A DNA stretch of 64,000 bases from Theobroma cacao (Eukaryota; Streptophyta; Magnoliopsida; Malvales; Malvaceae). Where the stretch lies: NCBI RefSeq assembly GCF_000208745.1, contig NC_030855.1, positions 21,981,734 through 22,045,733 on the forward strand, read 5' to 3'. Below are positions 1 to 14,546 of the stretch, piece by piece. How positions within the stretch are numbered: position 1 is the first letter of the stretch; every line of letters starts with the position of its first letter. The notes below the pieces were generated by a model. That model saw only the letters and a program-made list of their open reading frames with translations, was not told where the DNA came from and did not search any database. The position numbers and the translations under genes were made by a program.

Positions 1-2494
1 AAAAATTGTCCGAAAGTGATTTTACAAATCACTGAACCTTGATGAAAAAAGTATTGAGTATTGAGTGTTGTAGCAAATAAAGATAAGTAAAGGTAGAATT
101 TAGGGAAGAACTTAGAGAGAGCTTGAGAAAGAATATCTTAGAGAGAGAATCTATTGAATTTCTAATTTGTCCTTAATGAATTGCCAAATTCTCAACTATT
201 TCCATATTTGAGCTACTTAGTCAAATTCTCTTAAATATCTCAAAGGTAAAACTTATAACTCGTAAGCTCTATCATTTATTTCGAGTTAGTTTTACTATTA
301 TTCGTGTGATATAATCGTTTTACTTATTTTAATTATGCTCATTACTTTTTGTATAATATTATACTTGCTGTAAAATAGGTTTTTTAAAATAATAAATTAA
401 TAATCAAAATCAAGAATCTGCCTAACTACACAAGAATTATTGGTTTTAAAAAATACAAAGATGAGGAAGGAGGATTTAGCATCCAATTCGAAGGGCAAGC
501 CCTTCTCCCACTCGAAAACTTGTCGATTGACAAATTGAGCATATACATGTGAAGGAATTCTAGTATAAACTTAGAAAATTAAACTTCTAGAATGGTTATT
601 AGTTATGAGTTTGCCTTGGGGATGTACTTTGTAATAATATAATAATAATGTTACGTTCTGTAAATAAAGTCTTGTTAATTTGCTATGTGGAAGATTCTTA
701 CGCTCTTTATCTTGCCCTTATTTTATACCAGAATTACCGTCTTTTAGCAAAAAAAAAAGTCTAAAAGAATGGTAGGTGTAACCTACTGTTCGAACAATGT
801 TGCAAATAAAGAAAACAATTAGTAATAAATTAGATTAATAAATACTGTCGCCATCTAATTAATAATATAAATTTGCGCCAATAGTCTTAGCTAAACCTTA
901 ATTTGAGAATTTGAGGATATCAAACATATATTCCTTAGAATCTAACAAAGGAGATTGTGCCATTACGCCATTGAAACCACTGACCAAAATTTTATACTAA
1001 TATTAATAAAGAGGCCACGTTCACAAACATTCTTCCTTTTCCCTACTATATGCCCGAATCACAATTCACAAGCATGTCGATCTCCTTGGTTAAAAGGAGG
1101 TGATGAAATGATACGTCAGAGCTGAAAGGGTGGATCGACGGATTGTGATAGTGAAGAGAGCACTTGGATGGTCAATACAGACTCTTTGTGAGAGTGACTT
1201 TGGCTAAGCCCTTAATTTCCTTTTCAGAATCTTCAGTCTCTCTCATATATATTTCTGTGGGGGACTCCCCAAAAACCATGAACTCTTAATTCCACATAGA
1301 TGTGCCCTTCAAAAGACATTTCAAAAGAAAGAACCAGTTTGATCTAGTCGACTCAATGGATGACAATCAATCAATTTTTCATCAGTTGCCCTGTGTTCGT
1401 CATAGTCGCTAAAGGTAGCTAATACTGCTTGTCGGCTTGATGTTGTCCAATAGATTTAGACAACCATTTCACAAGGATTGAATGGAATTATTACCGGATT
1501 TCGGTACTATTCTTACGGACGTAAAGAAGCTTGACGTTTTAATTGTTCACATGTAACAAACAAGATCTATAATTCTACATTGAGTGTAAACATGTGGAAT
1601 TTATGTTACACTTCTTTTCCTTACCATAAATGTAAAAGACAAATAAAATAAATAACCTGGTTTGTTGCTACAGATCGGCTGTTTAATTTTTTTACATTTA
1701 ATTATTTAATTTATATATATATATATATTAATATATATGAAAAGGAAAAATCCCGATGGTCATAAATACTTTGTCTATGGGTTTTGCTTCTCTTTTTGCA
1801 CAGGATGGCTTGCAGCCATGAAAAATGACTTTGAGTTTTGATTAGGTATATTGCAAACAAGTGGATATATCAATCAAACTTCTGTCATCTTGAGATTTTT
1901 GTATTTTTGGACTTACTCTCAGGATAGTGAGTTTTCTTCACACCCGTGGTTTAATGACACCTTATTACTATTCAAAAACAAAATACTTTGTCTACGAGCT
2001 ATATGATGTGATAGCTAGCACAATGTTGTGCAATGGCAAATTTTGAAGCCAAATTCAAAGTCCTTCATTGTCGAAAACGTTTCTTTCACTTTTTGTCCTA
2101 GAAAGGGGATAGAAACGATATTCGCAGTAGTTTATCCAATACCATCAAAGAAAGAAGAAAAGCTTTGCTCTAATATTGAGGAAGAAGGAAACCCAAATGG
2201 TAACATGAATTTAACTTTTAGGGTCACAGATGGAATTTCACAAAGCTTAGAAATACTATACATTAGGACATGATGATAAACTTGCATTGATGGTCGAGGG
2301 GGCAGCCCTTGTACATATAAACCTGTAGAAAGAAGAAACAAGAACAGAGGGAAAAGTCATGGGATGATGGGGGAAGGAAAAGAACAACCTATTTGGTTTC
2401 CATCTATGGCAAGTCGAGTCAACTTCTCTGGCACCTGTTTTTAACTTTGACAAAAAACCTAAATTTAGCTAACATGGGGAATTTGACTACAACA
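1..2494. other. intergenic, no gene recognised
   Basis: I see no conserved coding region here on either strand. The DNA is AT-rich, with a TA-rich microsatellite near 1707-1740. A short perfect inverted repeat lies at about 490-505 (GAAGGGC, two-base spacer, GCCCTTC). The right end should hold the 3' UTR of the minus-strand gibberellin 2-oxidase. Short open frames at 2.0-2.5 kb resemble no known family and look like chance or UTR frames. Confidence 0.6.
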
Positions 2495-4079
<1,585 letters not shown>

Positions 4080-4195
4080 GGTTTGTTACTAGCACAGACA
4101 AAGAGGAAGGAAGAGAAAGAAAGCAGAGAAAGCAAAGAAAGTATAAACGAGAGAAAGAAGGATGGGAATGGGGAGATTGTTGGGGGGGGGTTGAT

Positions 4196-4208
4196 GGTAT
4201 TTAAATGG
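4196..4208 (-). promoter_or_regulatory. candidate TATA-like element of the GA2ox gene
   Basis: On the minus strand the segment reads ATTTAAATACC, about 120 nt upstream of the GA2ox ATG. The interval down to the ATG is CT-rich on the coding strand (GA-rich on plus), as in many plant 5' UTRs. A run of ten G sits just beside it on the plus strand. Inferred from position only. Confidence 0.35.
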
Positions 4209-4300
4209 GCAAATGAGCGACGCTTTTGCTAATGCATGAATGACAGAGAAAGAGAAAAGCAGAGGCGTTACTAACTATACAGAGGTGCCATCTGGCCTTG

Positions 4301-6110
4301 TGTGTCTGCTTGGCAATTTTATGGTATCGAGGGGGAGAAATGAGAATGAAATTTTCTTTGCCCTTTTCCATTTCCCCTTTATTTAATGTTTACAGGAAAT
4401 GGAAAGTCAAATCAACCATGACTTTAAAACATTGTATTAAAACTTATTTGTGTTTTCTGGGGTCGGTCTCATTTCTCTGCCTTCCCACTGTTGAATTGGA
4501 TTAATTAAAAGACTATATCTGGTCTTTGCCAAAATCCAAGTCTAATTTCAAGTAGTACCTCACCTATTGCTGATTTAACCTACCTTTGGTGGAGAGAAAT
4601 TCTGTTTCTTCTTATCTTCTCCCTTAACTAACATACTATTAAAACAATGTTAAAATATCCAAATCCTTGATTACTCCAAACCCCCCTTTTTGCGAATTTT
4701 TTCAATGTTTCACATGATGGATAGGACAATGACAGAGCACTTAAATAACACAGTGAATTTTTTCTATCTTTAGCCTGTGCATTCAATCTCAGCAATCTAA
4801 ATTAGAAAACCCAGTCGCTTTCTAAGACTTCCAAGCACAATTTTTCCTTTCTAAATCAAGGGAGTAGCATTCATGGCATATAATTTAAACGGCAGCTGTA
4901 TTTTCTTTTTCCATTTTTCGTTTTCGGTTTGGGAACAAAATGGTCCACATCAATACCAAGATTCCTTAATTAATTGAACGTTGGTTGGTTTTCTTTTTCA
5001 ATTTATTTGTAGGAAAAAAAGAAAAAAGAAAAGCTCTCTTATCTGTGAACTTTGAAGCAAACTAAATTGGGCGCTCCATTCAGTGGCCACAGAGCTCAGC
5101 TGAAAGGCCCTGCACTTTCATGTATATACATATCGCAATCGTGGATCTGTGTTGGCTAACCGTGTCAAGATCTCTCCCCGTTGGCATCCAAAAATGGGAG
5201 TCTCTCCACTGCTCTGACAGTGACATGTCCTAAGTCGTAACATCTCCAGTGAGTTCCGTTGCAGACTTGGCCAATTTCCAATTGTTGGATCACACCTTGG
5301 ATTTTGTTCTCTTTTTTTCTCGTAATACTATGATCTAAGGTTTGAATGTCACTCGTTAAAATAGTTCGATTACGCAATAACATAACTGTTCCGTTGTTCA
5401 CGAGAGTTCGTCAAAGGTAATTAGGTGAGATTCGATATCACGTTTTCTTTACAAACTTAACAACTCTATTTATGAACCCGACACATTTGAAATGTGCTAT
5501 ATTAAGAAAATCCTCTTTCCCTGTTTTACCCGATTCCCCTCTAACTGTTAAATTTTCAATCAAAGGCTCTAGTACATTGTACATGTTTAAAACAATTGGG
5601 AAACACGATTGACTACAGGTGAGGTGTAGATTTGCATTACTATAATTTGATTCTAATTGTTTAATGCAATTACTGCTCGTAATGTATTATTAGTAATTTT
5701 TTTTATTTAACGATACAATTTTAGAAAGGGAATAATTAATATGTGTATTTATTGCTAAATTAACTACTCAAGTAATTAAATAAAATAATTTGTTTGGTAA
5801 ATATTTAATACATGAATCCAATATTATCCCATCCAACGTCCAAACTCCATTGTTGTAGATTCTTTAGCTACTAGAAGTCTAGAATAATAACTAATGATAA
5901 TCAAGTCCACAAACGGACTTTTTAACAGTTAAAATTTGAAATGGTTTAACGTCACAAAATTAAATATTTGAGAAGAAAGTTTTTTCTTTATTTAGAAAAA
6001 AGAGATTTGAGTTATACTCTTTTAAATAAAGAGATCATGTATCAACTAATAAGTCAAATGCTTTACAAATATATTTGAGAAGAAAGTTAAGATTTATGAG
6101 ATAAAATAAA
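4301..6110. other. intergenic, no gene recognised
   Basis: Upstream region of the GA2ox gene and AT-rich DNA. No conserved reading frame or RNA gene was seen on either strand. Confidence 0.5.
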
Positions 6111-6597
6111 GACATAATGTTCGAAAAAAGTTTTAAATTTTTAAAAAAGTTTTAAATAAATCTTTACTCTTTTGTTTCATTCAAATAAATTTTTATATTT
6201 TTAATTTGGATCAAATAAATTCTCATGAATAATAATTAACTAATTTTTATTAGTAAAAATATCATTTTTTATTTTCTACCTATATGCCATTGATGAAGTG
6301 TTGATGTGGAAAATAAAAAATATCATATTGTCATATTATTATGCATATTATTATATCATATCATTATTAATTATAACATATCAACATGTCGCACTACCAT
6401 TAACTATGATATATCAACATGTCATGTAATATAGAATAACAAGTATCATTTTGACCAAATTGACTGTTAATCATAAATGCTTATTTGGTTCAAAATAAAA
6501 ATATAAAAATTTATTCGACTTAAAATAAAAATATAAAATTTGATTAAACGAAATAAAAAATAAAATTTAATTTAAAAATTTTTAAAAATATTATGCC
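6111..6597. repeat. MITE-like element with long inverted termini (copy 1)
   Basis: About 490 bp whose ends are imperfect inverted repeats of roughly 120 bp. The left side reads GACATAATGTTCGAAAAAAG and the right end, read in reverse, GGCATAATATTTTTAAAAAT. Both then continue into T-rich arms containing ATAAATTTTTATATTTTTA. The centre carries several copies of ATATCAACATGTC-like sequence. A related copy lies at 8731-9134. No coding capacity. I could not identify a clean target-site duplication. Confidence 0.5.
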
Positions 6598-7499
6598 TAT
6601 ATTATAAAATACAAATCTAAAAAAATGCTATGATTAAAAACTAAATTTCACAAAGTTAATAATAAACGGGTTGCATAGCAGGGGATCTATGGTCGAGTTG
6701 AATAAAGCCAATTGCCCATGTTAAAATCTCAAAAACAATAAAATAAAAAAAATGAATGCCTAAGGGATATGGGTAAAGGATTTTGAAGATGTCCAACAAG
6801 TTACCCACCCTAAATTTGATTATTGAAAGGAATTAAGAAGGAAAAAAAGTGGGTTTCAGTGGATAACACCAAAAAATAGTTAGCCTTTTAAACGTGATAA
6901 ATGGGGGGCGTTACAAGTACAATATAATTTGAATCTCCCAAAAAAAAAAAGAAGAAAATCGAATTAGGAGAATCTATTTCTTTCTAGTGTTGGCGTGGGT
7001 ACTTAGAATTGAGACCATAAGCGGTGGGAATGGGCGAGCCTAAGGTCACGTCGTGCCTCCTCCCCGAAAAACTGGAGATAAAATCTTCACTGTACAAAAA
7101 ACGGCAGGGTTTGTCTATCCAGTTTGGACCTTTGATTTGAGATTTGAGTGCTTCGATTTTCTCACACTCGATCACAACTCTACAGCACGATAATGAATCT
7201 TCAATTGTTTTTTACTTTTTATTTTTTTTTATTAATGAAATTCATTATGTTGAGAAAGTGATTAAAATCATCGATTATTATTTTAGATCTTTTTCAAATT
7301 TGCAACGATTTTTTTTTTTTACAAAAATAAAAAATAAGGTTTGAATCTTTTATTCTTTTTGTTGTTAATAAAGAAATCATTTGTATTTTTTTATATATAT
7401 TTTATGTGAAATTGAAATTAAAACAACATTTTTTTTTCAAATAATATCAATGGTCTCATAGAACGATTAACAATTAGAATCTCAATTAATTATTATTTT
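6598..7499. other. intergenic, no gene recognised
   Basis: AT-rich. A less AT-rich stretch at 6984-7175 is open on the minus strand for about 63 codons, but it has no ATG at the right place and resembles no family known to me. Confidence 0.5.
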
Positions 7500-7629
7500 T
7501 TATTTAGGAATCTCACTATTCTTATTTTGATGACTTGTCGGTACGCGTGTGCTTGAAACTTTTGAAGTGATTTATTGACAAAAGGAAATGCTTTAACAGT
7601 TGCCGCCAATCATCTCGTACAAACTTTAA

Positions 7630-8383
7630 TGGCACGTTTGTATGAGGAGCAGCTTAGCCGTTCCTCCTATTTATTGAAAATAATTATTCCATTCTTCAAA
7701 CTTTAAAAGTTTGGTTGGTTTTTGAAGTTGAGAATAAACATTCCAAGTAATGATTATTCTTCAAAATTTTGATTTTGATATTCTCCACTTTCCCACGTTA
7801 ATGGTTATTCCATGACTATGGAATAGAGTCAAAAATTTATTAGACTAAAATATCTCTATTTATTGAAAATAATTACAACACACATAGAAAATGAAAGTAA
7901 AGAAAAAGTAAAAAGAAATTAAAATAAAAAATTATATTAATAATTTAATAATAATTTTTTAATATTTAATTTTTAATAAAAATAGAAACTAAAACATTAA
8001 AAAATGCAAATACAAATAGCTAAAAAATAAAAAGAAATTGAAATAAAAAATCATATTAATAATTTAATAATAAATTACTAATATTTTAAAATTTTAATGA
8101 AAATAAAAATAAAAGATTAACAAAATATTATTAAATTATAATAATGAGTAATTTTGTTTAATTTACTAAATTACAATAAAAAGTAATTGTTTTATTTATT
8201 TTTTAAGTATTTCAAAACTATTTCCACCAACTAAATTAAACATTAAAATGAATTATAATAATAATTCTTATCTTATTTTATTCTATAAATCAAATCACAT
8301 TATAATTATTTTATTTTATTTTTATATAATAATTATTTTGTTGTATTTCATGAACCAGGTTCATGTAACATTTGAAACTAGCC
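7630..8383. mobile_element. MITE-like insertion flanked by TTAA
   Basis: About 750 bp of AT-rich non-coding DNA with TTAA on both sides (7626-7629 and 8384-8387). The short imperfect termini are GGCACGTTTGTATGA on the left and, read in reverse from the right, GGCTAGTTTCAAATG. A 17-bp palindrome CATGAACCAGGTTCATG lies near the right end (8350-8366). No transposase is present, so it would be non-autonomous. Confidence 0.4.
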
Positions 8384-8730
8384 TTAAATGGGAAAACATC
8401 TTGTCAAGTGCCCATTAATATTTCTAAAGAGGAATTTCTGTATTCTCAGAATCTCAGTGTACCGCAGCTACTGCCTTTTAATGTGATGTGACCTTTTTTT
8501 ACAAGCTCATTCCCATTCTCTTGCAGGAGTGTTTAGTATGTGAAAGTGTGACTAAGTTTTGATTTCTAAAACATATTTAGACTTAAGATCAGAAGTAGAT
8601 ATTTTTTAAGGGATTATTCTAACCTTTATTTCTAATTCATTAAGGATTTTAAATTAGAAGTTTCATAATTTCATTAGAAGGTTAATTCATATTTTATATT
8701 TTAAATTTTTATGTAAAAATAATAGGAATA

Positions 8731-9134
8731 AAACTTTAAAAAAAGTTTTTGAACTATTCAAAAATATTTAAATAAACTTTTACTATTTTATTCTATTTAT
8801 ATTTTTATTTTAAATCAAGTAAGTATTTATGACTTAACAATTGATTAATTGTTATTAGTTAAAATGCTAATTATTATTCTATGTCATATAATGTTGATAT
8901 GACATATTAACATATCATATTAGTTGATGACATTATCATATAATATTTTTTATCTTTAACTTTAATAACACAAGAATATAAAATAAAAAGTAATAGTTAA
9001 CTAATGACAATTAATCAACTGTCAATTATAAAGTTTTTTTCGTTCAAAATAAACGTGCAAAGGTTTGATTGAACGTAATAGAATAATAAAATTTTATATG
9101 AATTTTTTTAAATAATATAAATTTTTTTAAGACA
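8731..9134. repeat. MITE-like element with long inverted termini (copy 2)
   Basis: Related to the element at 6111-6597. Its left arm (TATTTAAATAAACTTTTACT and onward) matches that copy's left arm, and its right arm (TTTGATTGAACGTAATAGAA) matches that copy's right arm. The two arms are inverted relative to each other. The centre contains repeated ATATGACATATTAACATATC-like sequence. Boundaries are approximate. Confidence 0.45.
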
Positions 9135-9388
9135 TTCAAACTTAGGTTTTTAATCTTTTTTTTCCTTTACATTTTCTTTAATATATAATGAAAAGAATCA
9201 CTCATTTTTATCATTTGCATATTGTTTCAATTTTAAAATAGTGCTTTTAAAAACCAATATTAAATGTCACAAAAAAGTTCTAATCTCAATTTTTATGTAT
9301 AATACAAGAATCTCAATTATTTTTAATTTTTTGATGATTAATTTGTACGTGCTTTAGACTTTAGCCTTTCTTGACATAATGCTTTAAG

Positions 9389-10053
9389 GTAGTGTTGGGT
9401 TTGAGAGAAGTGGGAGCACATTCTCTATAATGTATCTAATTAAATTACATTATAGTATTTGTTTTGTAACAAGCCACTGTAATATAAGATTACAATATAA
9501 TGACATTACAACCGAGAGATGTAATGTGATTACAGTCCAAAACTAATGCAATTACATTACATTACATTACACTTTGTAATATTTTTAAAGATATTTTTAC
9601 TTTTCAATTTTATAGTTTGTAATGTTATAATTAAAATTTTAAAAATAAAATATATAATATAGAAATTTGAAATTAATAATAAAATAAAATATAAGAAATT
9701 AAAAATTTATATAATATAGGAAAAAGATTAAAATAAAATATATAAGATTATAATAAGAAATGAAAATAAAATATATGACATTAAAAATATATTTAAGATA
9801 CGATATTATATAAAAATTAACAATAAAAAAAGTATATTTAACTTGTATTTTAATAAATAAGAGTAATTATGAAAATTGATATTACATTCTCAACGAAATA
9901 ATTGTAAATCAAACGCTCTAATATTATTTTTTCTACATTTTAATTGTTACTTTGTTTGTATACAAAATACTATAATATTATTTTCTTTAAACTCAAATTA
10001 CTTGTAAACACATTATTTATAATCACGTTACATTATAAAATATCAAACTTCAC
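9389..10053. mobile_element. MITE-like insertion flanked by TTAAG
   Basis: A 665-bp non-coding segment with TTAAG at both ends (9384-9388 and 10054-10058). Termini are weakly inverted: GTAGTGTTGGGTTTGA on the left, and GTGAAGTTTGATA read in reverse from the right. The inside is rich in TTACATTACATTACA-type short repeats and ATAATGTA palindromes. It interrupts unit B of the triplicated sequence. Confidence 0.4.
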
Positions 10054-10900
10054 TTAAGAGTCCGTACCAAAAATCCAAGTAGTCTCCATTTTGTTGGACA
10101 TGCCACCATCTTCAAAGCCCCAAATCGGAAAATACCCTTTCAGCTTTTATAGGTTAGGATAGTGCCTATTTCCCTAGAGAGGCATCTCATATGGTACTGA
10201 CTCTATATTGCATGTTGCTTGTAAATGTAATCTGGACTCTAATCTACAGGGTCGTTTTCAACCTCTTTCAAGAGTGTTGGGGAAAATATATATGTCTGAA
10301 TTTGATTTTTAAAACAACTTACATTTGATCACAACTTTAAGGTTTATAAAGGAAGTCTTAATTTTAAATTAATGTAAGGTGGGAAGGATTGGAGAGAGTT
10401 TTTTTTTTTTAATATGGAGAGAGTTATTTAATATGGTATATCCTAACATCATATATACCAAAAAAAATAATTCAAATTTCTCACTAATTTTTTATCCTTT
10501 GCAGTAATTAAAATGGTATTAAATGTTTCACATGGTGAGTCACATCTAGAATCTCCATTATTATACAGGAACATCAATTATTCTTATATTGATTATATTA
10601 AATTGAATGTGATTAGGCTCAAGTGTTTGCTTGACAAATGTATACCAATAATCGCGGTGTCCTCCCATTTCTTGGTTATGCCACGATCTTCATGGTTTTG
10701 AAGCCTTGAATGGATAACATCCACTCAATAATATATCATCCTTTTTGGGAATTAGGAGAGTGCCCATTTCCCTAAAGAGGCAACTTCTCCTGCATTCTCC
10801 ATGTACTTGAGGGAGCTACTGCTTTTGAATGTGATGTGGACCTTATTCTATGGACTCATGCTCAATCCATTCCTTACAAATTTAATCAAGTGTATATGAG

Positions 10901-13900
10901 TAGGAAAGCACGATGGAATTTTGTTGGATTATATGTTGTGGTAATCGTCAAAGGGAATGGAGCATCCCATCAGAGCTCCCTCATCTTCAACTTGAGAATT
11001 TTTTTGTCTTTAACACTTCATTTGATACGAAGAATATATAGAAAGGAAAAAAAATTTTAATCCAAAGCTGAAGTACCAAATAACAAATGTGGTTATGAAT
11101 TTCATCTATTAGATTAAAAAAATTTTCATGTCCTACTTATCAAACAAAGCCTAATGACAATTATTTAATTAAAGAGTCCTAATCTTTTACAAAAACTACT
11201 TGCCTCTTCCGTAAAAAGATGAGTAATTTTGCCCCATTAATTTTTTTTCCCTATTGTTTATTAATCCATTTTGAATCGAAAAGTCACTTGGAAAGCACTA
11301 GCAAAGGGATGCAACTTAAAAAGCAGATGAAATATGTATTAGAGTTGTAGATATCAACAGTTAGCACAACATGCAAATAAGTCTTAAAACTCTTTGGATG
11401 TTAAAACAAAAGCTCAATACTCCAAGTGAATGGAAATGTAAAGGCAATTTTATTTTATGTTTAATCTCTTATATTGAATTTTTTTATGGTATCAGAACCA
11501 TTGTAAGCTCCATCAAATCAATAATATTTTTTGATTTTTTCTCAATCAATCATATATTTCTCAAACACAAAAAATACAGCCCCATCTAATCATACAATTA
11601 TTTTCTTCGTTGAACCAAATGCCCAAATTACTATTAATGTTACTGCACACCTATTTAAAAAACTCGCCCTTTTCAATTTTCCCTCTTAGAGTATTCAATT
11701 CAAGATTCTCGTAATTGGATATAAACTATTCGGATATCAAGTTATATCCCTAGGTTGTGTTTTTAATTAGTATTATGATTTTTTATTTACTTAATTTGAA
11801 GGTTTAGAAATAAGACCTCACACTAGATTTTGTGGGACCTGGGACATAACCAATGTGATAATTATTAAATTAAAATTAGTAAAATAGAAGTTTGACCTTT
11901 AAAAATGAATTTTTTAAATTGAGATTTTTTTCGAAAATATAGATGGAACATAGACATTCCAATCAGCTTAGAAAGAGCATACTGTCGAACAAGCAAGACA
12001 AGTATTTCTCGGAATCATTACGAACAAAATAAGACTGACCTTTCTAAGAAACAAACTTCGAAAAAAATGCTTCGCAAAATGTCACATTAATAAAGACAAA
12101 GAGGTCAAAATGAAATAGAACAATACATCTAGAAATTCTCTCGACAAAGATTTTCACTAAATCCAATCACATAGTAAAACTAGGAAACTTTTTTTATATA
12201 GGTTATTAGTTGGCATCAACAAAATCAAAGAAGCTGATGTTAATTAAACCAATACCTTCCATTTCTCATGATTTTGAATTTTATCATGATCACATGATGT
12301 ATAAAAAAAATTTATCATTAAAATTATAGAATGTTGTCGATGATTATGTTATTAGATTCGATAATAAAATTCTTTTAATGTATTAGAGTTTGACACTCGA
12401 ATTAAATAAAAAAAATAAAAACAACTATTTCTACTACCTTTACACTACAGAATTTTATTGAAACCCCATCTTAAAACTTAAATACTAAATAGATCTATAG
12501 CTGGTTTTGGATTAAATTCCAATAGGTCATTCAATTTATTTATCGCTTGTGCCTTTTCTTTTTCTCTTTTGTTTTTTTCTGTCTTCCGTGGTTAATTAAT
12601 CTCGGACAATGATTTAGTTTTGGAAACCGTCGAAAGTGCCGTATTATCAATGTGTCTTGTCCGAAGTGCTATAGAAATGCAGTGTCAAACTGTCAATAAT
12701 CGATCCATTTCTCTATCATGAGAACGTGTAATGATCATATTGGTGTCACGTTTTGACAGGTAACCCACACGTTCTAGCTAGTTTAGTGATCATCTAGACT
12801 CTACATGTTCACCCTTCGAGAAAACCAAAAAGCAAACAAACAATGCATAATCAATTTAGTAAGGTTAGTGATAACAGATTTTATTAATAAAGTTATAAGC
12901 AAAAATTTACAATTATAATCAATTATTACATTTTACAAAAAAATTCAATAAACTAAACCAAAAAATAAATCAACTAAATCATCAATTGTAGTTCGATAAA
13001 TTCAAGATTAAATTAAATATATAAACAATAAATTCTAACTTTGAACATGTAGAATTAACTATGTTGATTATATCAACACCCTTCTTAATTTTTCACAACA
13101 TTTAAAAGAAAAAAAAATCAAAATTAAGTATAGCAGTTCTTGTCCAATTTGATGACTAAATCCTATCAATGTCAGATAACACGCGGCCGCCATCCCTGGG
13201 CCTCTCCTGTCTGCCTTGCTCGGCCCCGCCCTTTTTGCGGAATTCAGAAGTCATTTTCTTGAGAATGCTTTGCTTTGCAGATAAATGATAAATCAAATGT
13301 ATGGCTATTTCGTCATCACAGTACAGTCAAATAAGTTCTCGTGGTCAAAGAGATCAAGTGAGACCCGTGCGGAATGAACAATGCCAATCATGGCTGAAGT
13401 CACCTATTGAGCCATTGATAAACAGGAAGGAACTGAATTTGGGTCTCTGTCTCGATCCCATTTTTCTTTTCCTGCAAATTAACAAAAACAGCAGTGATTC
13501 CATACCGATCACATAATGTAACAGCTAAGTAGTTCCGGGTGGAGCACCGGTTGCTTGCTCCTCTAGAAATGAAGTTCTTCAATTGGTTTGTGGGAATTAA
13601 TGCGTCACACGTTTGAATAAACATTAATGTGGTCAATAAGGTTTTTGAAACATTGATGTTAATTTCAGCGGAGTACTTGATGCAATGTCCCTTTATCTAT
13701 GTATACCCTTATAATTGTGGCAAAAGATTTTCAATACCAACACTTAATTTGAGGTTTGATTGTGCTTTCCATGTTTGATGATGGTATTTTACTATTTTAT
13801 AGCATATTTGATATTTAAAAGATTCAGTCATACACGTCAAGTTTTCAAGATGAAAGGTTCCATCACTTATGGATTTCTATTATTTGGAAAATCTATGTAC

Positions 13901-14046
13901 GGCTACAAGTTATATCCCAAAAGTTTAGATGCTGAAATCAAGTACCTTCCATGTTTCAATTTCCAAATTACTTAAAAACAGGAAAATTTAAACTACATAT
14001 ATAACTTTGTTGGAAAGGATGAGAAAGCAAAGTAGGAAAAAGTTTT
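10901..14046. other. intergenic, no gene recognised
   Basis: AT-rich. One short GC-rich island (13181-13255) contains GCGGCCGC and stands out from its surroundings, but it has no recognisable coding content. Open frames at 11371, 13301, 13400 and 13760 are short and match no family known to me. Confidence 0.5.
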
Positions 14047-14511
14047 CAACGTAGAACGTCTAGTAATAATTTCTCAGTGTAGGCTGAATATCAAAAGCCA
14101 AAATAAAAAGTCTAAAAGTTATAAATGGATATGTTCATAATTTTAATATTTTCCTTGTTAGGTTAGAGTCTACATAGAAATTATAGATATAATAGAATTT
14201 TTTTATTTAATTTACTTGTACTAGGACATTAGGATAGTGATGTTCTAATTAGAAATAAAATATTTATTTTATTTAAATCTCTTGTTAACTACTCTAGTTG
14301 AACTAGATAATCAAAAGTAGAGTTTTATTAAGATTTGGACCTATAATGCTATAAATAAGACCCTTAAACTTAGTTTTTAAGATCATTGAATAACATTACT
14401 GAGTTTTCTCTCTCAAACTTGAATTTAAGTTTTAATACTTGAAACTTGGTAATTAACCTTAAAAGCTTAGTCAAGTGTTAGCCTTTACTTTCACGCTAAC
14501 TCACTGCATCA
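14047..14511 (+). repeat. 5' LTR of the gypsy element
   Basis: About 465 bp aligning along its whole length with 18514-18967. Shared landmarks are CGTAGAAC at the start, ATAATTTTAATATTTTCCTT, AGAGTTTTATTAA, and the end CTGCATCA. The start reads CAACGTAG where the other LTR reads TGACGTAG, so the canonical 5' TG is mutated. TATA-like TATAAATAAGACCC (14350-14363) is a plausible promoter core. Confidence 0.88.
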
Positions 14512-14512
14512 G

Positions 14513-14526
14513 TTGGTATCAGAGTG
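14513..14526 (+). other. primer-binding site, initiator Met-tRNA type
   Basis: TTGGTATCAGAGTG lies two bases past the end of the 5' LTR. It matches the usual TGGTATCAGAGC complementary to the 3' end of plant initiator methionine tRNA, with the last position changed. Confidence 0.85.
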
Positions 14527-14546
14527 GGAAAAACTCACCTAATCTA

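Larger units (their letters stand above)
7500..10900. repeat. three decayed copies of a non-coding unit
   Basis: Three stretches share collinear sequence. Unit A is 7500-7625 plus 8385-8590, unit B is 9330-9388 plus 10054-10350, and unit C is about 10610-10900. Shared landmarks are GTGCCCATT..CTAAAGAGG (8399, 10160, 10755), the passage around CCACCATCTTCA / CCACGATCTTCA (10100 and 10680, B and C), CTACTGC..TTTTAATGTGATGTG (A and C), and TTGATTTCTAAAACA / TTGATTTTTAAAACA (A and B). Units A and B are each split by a MITE-like insertion at nearly the same point. No open reading frame is shared, so this looks like an old tandem duplication of non-coding DNA or of an unclassified repeat. Confidence 0.45.

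Noticed and set aside
2028..2453. Short frames downstream of the GA2ox gene
   Set aside because: Under 85 codons, on both strands, with no recognisable motif; probably UTR or chance.
6984..7175. 63-codon minus-strand frame in a GC-richer patch
   Set aside because: It would start with GTG, has no splice context and no recognisable family.
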